Source: Nanobdellota archaeon | GTDB lineage: Archaea; Nanobdellota; Nanobdellia; Pacearchaeales; GW2011-AR1 | Length of the DNA stretch: 6,775 nucleotides | NCBI GenBank assembly: GCA_020056045.1 | Contig: JAGVIM010000170.1 | Coordinates: forward strand, 1-6,775 | Reading direction: 5' to 3' | Shown here: piece after piece, positions 1 to 5,749 of the stretch | Layout: each line of letters opens with the position of its first letter | Numbering within the stretch: position 1 is the first letter of the stretch | The notes under the pieces: generated by a model | What the model was told of the DNA's origin: nothing | What the model saw: only the letters and a program-made list of their open reading frames with translations | Database searches by the model: none | Program-made: the position numbers and the translations under genes

Positions 1-102
1 ATTGTAAGGTTTTACAAAAAACATAAAGACTGCAACAATTCCAATTAAAACTATAGCAACAATTACAAATATGCTTACCTGTGCGCGTTTATAGTTTATC
101 AT
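1..102 (-). CDS. Partial membrane-anchored protein with prepilin-like N-terminus (5' end only)
   Basis: An open frame starts at ATG (100-102) and runs off the left edge, giving 34 residues without a stop. The peptide begins MINYKRAQVSIFVIVAIVLI and continues as a hydrophobic segment to about residue 30, followed by KPYN. A short basic N-terminus followed directly by Q-V-S-I-F and an uninterrupted hydrophobic helix resembles archaeal class III signal peptides, which are cut by FlaK/PibD/EppA-type peptidases after [KR][GA] and just before Q. Here that would be K-R-A|Q. The Glu found at mature position 5 of classical euryarchaeal pilins is replaced by Phe, so pilin function is uncertain. It starts 27 bases after the stop of the 631-residue gene and is probably co-transcribed with it. 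Its N-terminus closely matches that of the protein at 2102-2920, so the two are likely paralogues. The remaining domains lie outside the window. Confidence 0.8.
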   Translation of the reverse strand, partial: MINYKRAQVSIFVIVAIVLIGIVAVFMFFVKPYN

Positions 103-129
103 ATTTTATTATTTAATTATTTAATTAAT

Positions 130-2025
130 TTAATTTTTCGGTGGACAACCTTTAAGTCCACATTGTGTAGGAGGCCGTGTAGGATCCGATTTAGGACCAT
201 ATAGGTTACCCTTTTGATCAAATGCCCTAGTAACCCCATCTTTATCTTTAAAATAATTTACAAGAACATTATCACTACCTATCTTAAGACTTTTTACCTT
301 ACTCGAATCAAATGTAAGTTGTGCACTAACCCTTTGAGCACCCGAACTCATTGATTTACCTCCATTAGTATAATCTTTACTTTTGATAGGAACTCCTTCA
401 GTCATACCTTGTTGCTGTTTACCGTTATTTGCAATCTGAGCACCACTTCCAACAGTACTTCCAACCGTACTTTCAACAGGTTTTAAATCAGGAGAAATAT
501 AACCAATTATTCCTCCCTGAAAAGGATATTGAATTAAATTTCCCTTAGCAACAACTTGAATTTTTCCATTTGAAAATCTAACAATTGTAACACCATTACT
601 TCCATCTGAAATAACGTTTAAATTACCTAATTTAGAAACATCTCCTCCACCAAGAACCTGGATTCCATTAACTCCTTTAATCAATATTCCTGTAACAATA
701 CCATCTTTAACATCTAATAAAACTCCTTTAAAATTATTAAGATTAACATTAGAATTATAAATAATAGAAACAGTTGAATCCTTAAGCTTAACATAATCAT
801 AGGAACTTGCTTCTAAAGGTTTTGCTTGAGTATCATATTTTAAATTAAACCAAACTTCAGAAGAACCTTTTACTTCAACCAATTTTCCATCCTTAACACT
901 TAAAGCACCTCTAGAATAAATAATTTTATTAGTATTATCCATAATTGCAGGTTGTCCACTTCCACTAAAACTATAACTATCTACTCCATCTTTTGTTAAA
1001 ATAGTAACTGTTCCACCCTTACCATATAAAACATTAAAGCCATTATAAACCCCATCTTTATCAACAACACCTGAATTATGAACAACAGTTCTCATTTGTG
1101 CAACATCTTTCGTAAGTTGAGAATCATAGATTTCAATAAAATTATTTTCTTTATATTCAACCCCTCTTAAAGAATGTTGCGGCTCATTTTTCCAAGTCTT
1201 ACCATCACTATTAATTAAACCAACATTAAATCCAGCAACTAATTTACTATCTTTAAATATTCCAATCTGCCCATCTTTAAGTTGAATATCTTTATTATCA
1301 AGACCCTTAAATAAAATAGTTTTTAAAACATCTTCACTATAAACTTGTTTACCCTCTTTATTTTTAATACTTCTTAACATATCCTTAAGTAAAAATGAAC
1401 CTACAAGATTCTTATCGTTAAAAAGCTCTTTATTATTAGGATCGTTAAAAAGCTCTTTATTATTAGGATCATTCAAAAGTTTATTAAATAAATTTTCTCT
1501 ACCTGAATTATCTAACTTAGACAAAAGCTCTGTTTTTAATTTTTCAGAATTTTGTTTATCTAAATTAAAAGAACTCCATAATTTTACTTTATTTGGATCA
1601 GATAATCCATCCCAGGCATTTTTCTGATTACCTTTTGTTTTACCATCTTTAAGAACTGTTTCTGGAATTTTATTCCATAATTCTAAAATATATTTAGATT
1701 CTAATTTATCAATAACCTTATTAAATTGTTCAAATGAAGAATCCCTATACAAACTTTCATATAATTTGTTTCTACCATTATCTCCTAATCCATTAAGTTT
1801 CTCAGAAGATAATTGAGGTATTATTAAATTGATTTGTTCAGAAGTCAATGTTTTTTGTGCAATCCAAGTACTCGCATCATCTGATTTAAACTCAACAGGT
1901 TTTGGATCATCAGCCCCCCTCACCCTTTCAACACAACATCCAATTAAAAGAACAACAGCAATAAACAAAAGTAAACATGTAAAAACTCTTCCTATATCTT
2001 TCTCGTTTAACCTCTCTTTTTTCAT
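130..2025 (-). CDS. Large N-anchored extracytoplasmic protein with Cys-containing tail, paralogue of the 827-residue protein; function unknown
   Basis: This encodes 631 residues from ATG 2023-2025. An in-frame ATG 21 bases upstream exists, but the chosen start gives MKKERLNEKDI, matching MKKEGLSKKEI of the paralogue, and a TATA box lies 22-30 bases before it. Visible parts are: a basic N-terminus; one hydrophobic segment (about 14-32) ending in L-I-G-C-C, which could be a Sec signal, an uncleaved anchor or a lipobox; the motif STWI (about 52-55); a charged, probably helical region to about 240 with a 9-residue repeat (NNKELFNDP twice); a Gly/Asp/Asn-rich, beta-strand-like region (about 245-510); a Ser/Gly/Gln linker (about 515-565); a small terminal domain; and a tail DPTRPPTQCGLKGCPPKN with Cys 622 and 627. 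The paralogue has the same order but continues into a thioredoxin-like domain that is absent here. No enzymatic motif is recognised. A structural or adhesive surface role is inferred, not shown. Confidence 0.9.
   Translation of the reverse strand: MKKERLNEKDIGRVFTCLLLFIAVVLLIGCCVERVRGADDPKPVEFKSDDASTWIAQKTLTSEQINLIIPQLSSEKLNGLGDNGRNKLYESLYRDSSFEQFNKVIDKLESKYILELWNKIPETVLKDGKTKGNQKNAWDGLSDPNKVKLWSSFNLDKQNSEKLKTELLSKLDNSGRENLFNKLLNDPNNKELFNDPNNKELFNDKNLVGSFLLKDMLRSIKNKEGKQVYSEDVLKTILFKGLDNKDIQLKDGQIGIFKDSKLVAGFNVGLINSDGKTWKNEPQHSLRGVEYKENNFIEIYDSQLTKDVAQMRTVVHNSGVVDKDGVYNGFNVLYGKGGTVTILTKDGVDSYSFSGSGQPAIMDNTNKIIYSRGALSVKDGKLVEVKGSSEVWFNLKYDTQAKPLEASSYDYVKLKDSTVSIIYNSNVNLNNFKGVLLDVKDGIVTGILIKGVNGIQVLGGGDVSKLGNLNVISDGSNGVTIVRFSNGKIQVVAKGNLIQYPFQGGIIGYISPDLKPVESTVGSTVGSGAQIANNGKQQQGMTEGVPIKSKDYTNGGKSMSSGAQRVSAQLTFDSSKVKSLKIGSDNVLVNYFKDKDGVTRAFDQKGNLYGPKSDPTRPPTQCGLKGCPPKN
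1414..1470 (-). repeat. Exact 27-bp in-frame tandem duplication inside the 631-residue gene
   Basis: Bases 1414-1440 and 1441-1467 are identical 27-bp units, and three further matching bases follow (1468-1470). The unit encodes nine residues, so the protein reads NNKELFNDP twice, just after a diverged relative NKLLNDP. Identity at every base, including third codon positions, indicates a recent duplication or ongoing slippage or recombination rather than selection on the protein alone. Confidence 0.95.
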
Positions 2026-2046
2026 TAATATAACAACAAAATCCAA

Positions 2047-2055
2047 TTTATAAAA
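2047..2055 (-). promoter_or_regulatory. TATA box for the 631-residue gene (leaderless)
   Basis: On the minus strand the sequence is TTTTATAAA, spanning -30 to -22 relative to the ATG at 2025. This is the position expected for an archaeal TATA box if transcription starts at or within a base or two of the start codon. No Shine-Dalgarno sequence precedes the ATG. The box overlaps none of the 631-residue coding region but abuts the upstream in-frame ATG at 2046, which argues against that longer start. It also indicates that this gene has its own promoter rather than relying on read-through from the gene at 2102-2920. Confidence 0.65.
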
Positions 2056-2070
2056 GTTCTTATAAAATAA

Positions 2071-2090
2071 TATAATGAATATTTATTATA
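2071..2090 (-). terminator. Palindrome with downstream U-rich tract, candidate terminator after the 272-residue gene
   Basis: On the minus strand TATAATAAATATTCATTATA is a 20-base near-perfect inverted repeat with one G-T wobble. It begins 12 bases after the stop codon at 2102-2104, and TTATTTTATAAG follows. A U-rich tract is the main archaeal termination signal. The very AT-rich context means such palindromes can arise by chance, so this is tentative. Confidence 0.35.
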
Positions 2091-2101
2091 AAATAAAATA
2101 T

Positions 2102-2920
2102 TTATTCTGCAACAGGCGCACCAGGAACGGGAGAAAGAATTACATCGGTATTTTCATTAACAACATACTTATTCAAAAATTCAAAAGAATAAGGTTCTGA
2201 AGAAGTATGATTTTCAGAAATAACAACTAAAATACTATTATCAACAAGATCAAACGTATTAACATATAAATCCCTTTCTTCAGCCATATTAGCAACACAA
2301 GTAACACAAATCATCTCACTATCATTTTTATGTGAATTAGTAATATAATCTGCAACATCTAAAATATCAAATAAAGCAGAATCTTTTTCAGCAGGAGCGT
2401 CACTCATTTCAAGAACCATAGTATTATCTTCTTTTTTAATAGTTAATGGCATATCAATTTTAAACAAAACTAAATTTCTATTAATTGTTGCTGTTGTCTT
2501 TGAAGTTCCATGAGTAATAGCATAACTATCAAATTTTAATTTATTTATACAATCAACAAAACTTTTATCAACAGCTTTTCCCAATTCAGTTTGAATTTTA
2601 GTTCTAGCTGGCATTAAATAACTGCCCTCAGAATAATAATATGGAATAAATGCCCATTCAATATCTAAACTCTTTGCAGGTTTATCAAAATATCCGCCCT
2701 GAATACCAATTTTATCAAGAGAAAGTTTAATAGAATCATCTCTGCACTGAAGAATACCTGTTTTAATATTATTTAAATCAGGTTTTATATTTGCCTGTGA
2801 AAAAAACTTATCATCATTTGGTTTGCTGTTTCCCTTAACAGTAAATAGTGCAACACCACCAACAGCAACAAGAATTACTGCAACAATAATAAACACAGTT
2901 ACTTGTGAGCGTTTAGACAT
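2102..2920 (-). CDS. Membrane-anchored protein with prepilin-like N-terminus and four cysteines; function unknown
   Basis: This encodes 272 residues starting MSKRSQVTVFIIVAVILVAV. Residues 4-29 form one hydrophobic helix right behind a K-R-S-Q motif, giving a class III-like signal or N-terminal anchor with the rest outside the cell. The Q-V-T and Phe positions match the partial protein at the left edge, and the Glu-5 of true pilins is missing. The body is soluble: LQC at 57-59, a Gly-rich motif IGIQGGY at 71-77, IPYYY at 92-96, a helical stretch ending DCINKL (Cys 124), a beta-rich middle at 138-172, then ICVTC (Cys 205 and 208, a CxxC pair), and a Pro-rich end. I recall C...GGY...P...C arrangements in hypothetical DPANN proteins, but give no family name. 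It lies 130 bases downstream of the 827-residue gene and 76 bases upstream of the next large gene. The CxxC could be a disulfide, a redox pair or a metal ligand. Confidence 0.92.
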   Translation of the reverse strand: MSKRSQVTVFIIVAVILVAVGGVALFTVKGNSKPNDDKFFSQANIKPDLNNIKTGILQCRDDSIKLSLDKIGIQGGYFDKPAKSLDIEWAFIPYYYSEGSYLMPARTKIQTELGKAVDKSFVDCINKLKFDSYAITHGTSKTTATINRNLVLFKIDMPLTIKKEDNTMVLEMSDAPAEKDSALFDILDVADYITNSHKNDSEMICVTCVANMAEERDLYVNTFDLVDNSILVVISENHTSSEPYSFEFLNKYVVNENTDVILSPVPGAPVAE

Positions 2921-2946
2921 TGAGAATTTATTTTTCTGACTAACAA

Positions 2947-2969
2947 TATCTAAACACGAAGTTCCGTGT
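2947..2969 (-). promoter_or_regulatory. Weak TATA-like element with adjacent small hairpin upstream of the 272-residue gene
   Basis: On the minus strand TTTAGATA lies at -34 to -27 from ATG 2920, slightly further out than the other TATA boxes here and a poorer match. Immediately before it is the inverted repeat ACACGGAACTTCGTGT (2954-2969), with five paired bases plus a G-T pair and a 4-base loop. A T6 run sits at 2978-2983. The 130-base gap therefore could hold a terminator and a weak promoter, or could simply be transcribed through from the upstream gene. The sequence does not decide between these. Confidence 0.25.
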
Positions 2970-3050
2970 CTTGAACTAAAAAACTTTCCTTTTTATTCAC
3001 ACTCTTTTTCATTTTATTATTAACCTTTTTGTATTTTTAAATGTTGTTGA

Positions 3051-5534
3051 TTAAAAGCTTACCTGATTAGGATAATTAACTGCAATACCAAGAGGATTGC
3101 CACTACTACTATACATTTGAATATGTGGATGTGTTCTTGTTCGAGGTTCTGAAATATATATAACTTTAACATTTTCAGGAACATTTGTAACAGCTTTAGA
3201 ATTAGGCAGACCATTAGAATACAATCCAAAAGTAGTTTTTGCAGCAGAACATCCATCACAATTAGCATCCCCATATATTGCAAGAACCTTATCATCTGCC
3301 TTAAGTTGATAATTTGGATAAGCTGTTTGAAGAGCAGAAAATGCAACAGAATTACTCTTCCATCCATTCTGATTTCCACTTCCACTTGTATCACAATTAG
3401 GGTTTGAAGGAGGACAACCAGACCCACATGAACCTGGTTTAGTTGGATCACATGTTCCAGGAGTAGGACTACTCCAACTATCAAAATTAAATTTTAATTT
3501 TAAAGGAGGTTTAACCAATTCTAAAGCCCCTTTGCCAGTTTTACCTACTATAGGTTTTTCCTCAATTCCTTTTTTTAATTCAGCTCCTGGATCAGTAACT
3601 CCTCTTGAACCAGCACTACTTACCGTTGTCTTTCCACTAGGATCACTTAATGGTGGAAGAGGATTATTATTAATGGGAACTGGAATTTTACCAGAACTTT
3701 GAAGACTTTTAGTAGCATCATTTACTCCAGAACCTTGTTGCCCAGCAACTATTGGATTTATTTCAATTCCATTCTGTTGATACCAACCATAAACCAAAGA
3801 ATTTCCAGCAGCAGTTAATGCCTGCCCATTACGAACAGCAGAAATTTGCTGACCATCAACCTTAAGTGTTGCAGTTGCTAAAACTAAATTTCCATTACTT
3901 GCATCTAAACTATTCCAAATATAAACTTGTTTACTTTCCTGAATATTATAATTTAGCTGAGGAATTTTTTTATCTGTTCCAATACCATAGGGAACAAAAT
4001 CCAAATTAGCAACACCTTTTGCATTAACACCCAATATAGGATTGTTATTATTGGTTCCCCTTGTTAATTCAACATAATTTTTTGAATTAGCAGAAACTGT
4101 TTTCCCATCAAAAACATTAACAGGACTATTTCCAACACCCATAAAAACATCAGGATTATTATTAATTTTAGAATAAAGTGTTTCAGATGTTTTTTGAATT
4201 TTTTCACCATAATAGGTCTCGAGAGATTTTCCATAATTTGGATCTTGCATTACAATTACTCCAATATTTTGTAAATTAGCAGCATTTCCAGATTTATCAA
4301 CACTATAACTTCCTTCTGATTTTTTATTAGAAAGAGTATAAAGAGAATTTCCAGTATTAACATAAGGCATCACTAATTTATCCCCATCAGTTTTATAATC
4401 AACAGCCTTTGAAGCAGTAAATTTAAAATTTGTAATACTATCTGCACTACTAGTTACAATAAAATTAGCATCTTTAACAGCATAATAAACTCCTCCAACT
4501 TTAATTCCTTCTTTATTATAAAATTGCCTATTAGAATCCATATAACCATCACTAATATCTTTTATAGTATAATAAGTACCAATACCCTCAAGTTTATTAT
4601 TATAATTTTGTAGTTTATAAAAAATTGCCCCTTTTGTCTCAAAACTAGCAGTAACTTCTGCTGTAAATGCTGGAACATTTGAAGATTGCTTTCCATCAGC
4701 ACTTGCAGCTATTCTAAATTTCTTTTCACCAACAGAAAAACTTCCATCAGCATTTAATTTAACAAACTCTTTTCCAAAACCAATCATTTTAAATTCTGGC
4801 AAAGGTTTTCCATTCATAAGTTTTCCTAAATTACCTTCCCTACCTCTTAATTTTTGTTCATTATGATTTACAAAGTTTACAATAAGCTCTCTTTCTTTTT
4901 CATTATCTTTTGCACTAAGAGATTGAAATAATTCAGAAATTTTTTGATACTGACCGGTTTTAGAATCTTTTTCCTTATCATAAAGTGATTGAAGTATTTC
5001 ATTCTTAGATTTATCATCCTTAAGACCAATTAAAATCTTTTTTAATTCATCAGCTTTCATCCCACTATAATCTATAACAGAAGCTAAATTTAAAGTAGAC
5101 CCACCAACTTTATTTTTTTCAAACTCAATTAAATCTAATTTAAATTTAGATATTGCAGAAAAAATATCTGCTCTTTCAGTTCCATAAGCAGCTATCTCTG
5201 GAGAATAAAGATTATATTTTAAAATATTATCATGAATAGAATTAATACTCTCAAGAAAAGTCTTTTTTTCAGTATCACTCATTAAACCCAAAATTTTAGT
5301 TTTGGTAGCAGAATCTGTAGATTTACTCCAGGCAAGAACCATTGTCTGTTGATCTCCTGAAGCAAAAAGCCTATTAATTTTCCCGTCAACTATCCAAGTA
5401 TTTAAATCAGGACCCAAAGACTCTTGTGCCAAAAATATTCCCATATTTCCAATAATAATCCCAACTACAATTAATAATAGCAAACCTGTAAAAAATATTT
5501 TAATTTCTTTTTTACTCAAACCTTCTTTTTTCAT
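3051..5534 (-). CDS. Large N-anchored extracytoplasmic protein with C-terminal thioredoxin-like (CDGC) domain
   Basis: This encodes 827 residues from ATG 5532-5534. The frame extends 27 codons further upstream to another ATG, but that would place the TATA box inside the gene, and only the chosen start aligns with the paralogue (MKKE-L--K-I---FTGLLL). Parts seen are: basic N-terminus; hydrophobic helix about 14-36 (anchor or Sec signal); NTWI at about 45-48; a Lys/Glu/Leu-rich helical region to about 240; a long Asn/Gly/Ser/Tyr-rich, beta-like region (about 255-600); a Pro/Ser/Gly linker (about 605-690); a Cys-rich hinge with Cys 695, 703, 707 and 714; and a terminal domain, about 733-827. That domain reads as a thioredoxin fold: strand KVLAIYG, then C759-D-G-C762 at the start of a helix, strand VKVIYIS, then T-H-P803 in the cis-Pro position before strand HIQMY. 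This suggests extracytoplasmic disulfide chemistry. The large region before it is unrecognised. The gene has its own strong TATA box. Confidence 0.92.
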   Translation of the reverse strand: MKKEGLSKKEIKIFFTGLLLLIVVGIIIGNMGIFLAQESLGPDLNTWIVDGKINRLFASGDQQTMVLAWSKSTDSATKTKILGLMSDTEKKTFLESINSIHDNILKYNLYSPEIAAYGTERADIFSAISKFKLDLIEFEKNKVGGSTLNLASVIDYSGMKADELKKILIGLKDDKSKNEILQSLYDKEKDSKTGQYQKISELFQSLSAKDNEKERELIVNFVNHNEQKLRGREGNLGKLMNGKPLPEFKMIGFGKEFVKLNADGSFSVGEKKFRIAASADGKQSSNVPAFTAEVTASFETKGAIFYKLQNYNNKLEGIGTYYTIKDISDGYMDSNRQFYNKEGIKVGGVYYAVKDANFIVTSSADSITNFKFTASKAVDYKTDGDKLVMPYVNTGNSLYTLSNKKSEGSYSVDKSGNAANLQNIGVIVMQDPNYGKSLETYYGEKIQKTSETLYSKINNNPDVFMGVGNSPVNVFDGKTVSANSKNYVELTRGTNNNNPILGVNAKGVANLDFVPYGIGTDKKIPQLNYNIQESKQVYIWNSLDASNGNLVLATATLKVDGQQISAVRNGQALTAAGNSLVYGWYQQNGIEINPIVAGQQGSGVNDATKSLQSSGKIPVPINNNPLPPLSDPSGKTTVSSAGSRGVTDPGAELKKGIEEKPIVGKTGKGALELVKPPLKLKFNFDSWSSPTPGTCDPTKPGSCGSGCPPSNPNCDTSGSGNQNGWKSNSVAFSALQTAYPNYQLKADDKVLAIYGDANCDGCSAAKTTFGLYSNGLPNSKAVTNVPENVKVIYISEPRTRTHPHIQMYSSSGNPLGIAVNYPNQVSF

Positions 5535-5555
5535 ATAAAATATACAATTTACTAG

Positions 5556-5569
5556 TTTAAATATATTTT
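5556..5569 (-). promoter_or_regulatory. TATA box for the 827-residue gene (leaderless)
   Basis: The minus strand reads AAAATATATTTAAA at -35 to -22 from ATG 5534, preceded by C and A bases that could serve as a BRE. Its centre, about 28 bases from the ATG, predicts a transcript starting within a few bases of the start codon. No Shine-Dalgarno sequence lies before the ATG. The arrangement matches the promoter of the paralogous gene at 2047-2055 and supports the shorter start in both. Confidence 0.6.
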
Positions 5570-5600
5570 GAAGATAGAAAACATGATATAATTCTAAGCA

Positions 5601-5618
5601 TTTCACATATTTCACATA
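5601..5618 (-). repeat. Tandem 9-bp direct repeat upstream of the TATA box, possible regulator site
   Basis: TTTCACATA occurs twice without a gap on the plus strand (minus-strand reading TATGTGAAA twice). It is 67-84 bases upstream of the ATG at 5534 and about 32 bases upstream of the TATA box. An activator or other regulator could bind there. The repeat is short and the region AT-rich, so chance is possible, and the 9-base period is less than one helical turn. Confidence 0.4.
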
Positions 5619-5675
5619 AATGTATTATGATTTTTATTAATATTCTACAGCTGGAGAGTTGTGATTTAGTTTTAG

Positions 5676-5697
5676 AGTAAGCATAATTACACTTACT
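5676..5697. other. Small intergenic hairpin
   Basis: AGTAAG (5676-5681) and CTTACT (5692-5697) are complementary across a 10-base loop that is itself partly symmetrical (TAATTA). It lies in the 215-base gap between the HEPN gene and the 827-residue gene, 52 bases after the HEPN stop. There is no U-tract following it on either strand, so it is not a typical terminator. It could be a binding site or chance. Confidence 0.3.
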
Positions 5698-5725
5698 AAT
5701 TTTTATCAAACCTTTTTTTATTCAG

Positions 5726-5749
5726 AAAAATAAATATTAATAATAAATA
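5726..5749 (-). terminator. U-rich tract directly after the HEPN gene, candidate archaeal terminator
   Basis: Immediately after the TGA stop (5750-5752), the minus-strand transcript would run through 24 bases made only of T and A, ending in five T. Archaeal RNA polymerase terminates on such U-rich tracts without needing a hairpin. A separate promoter for the next gene (5556-5569) is consistent with termination here. General AT-richness keeps confidence low. Confidence 0.35.

Noticed and set aside
1829..2053. 74-residue open frame on the plus strand
   Set aside because: It lies entirely opposite the N-terminal coding part of the 631-residue gene, has no promoter of its own, and gives a composition typical of antisense reading.
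2950..3012. 20-residue minus-strand ORF (MKKSVNKKESFLVQDTELRV) between the 827- and 272-residue genes
   Set aside because: It is short, with no ribosome-binding site and no homologue to compare. A frame of this length is expected by chance.
3059..3484. 141-residue open frame on the minus strand in another phase
   Set aside because: It overlaps the C-terminal coding region of the 827-residue gene. The Leu/Ile/Val-saturated product is a frame-shifted shadow, whereas the main frame there gives a coherent thioredoxin-like domain.
5535..5615. N-terminal extension of the 827-residue gene by 27 codons
   Set aside because: It would place the TATA box inside the coding region, put a non-signal-like peptide before the membrane helix, and break the N-terminal match with the paralogue.
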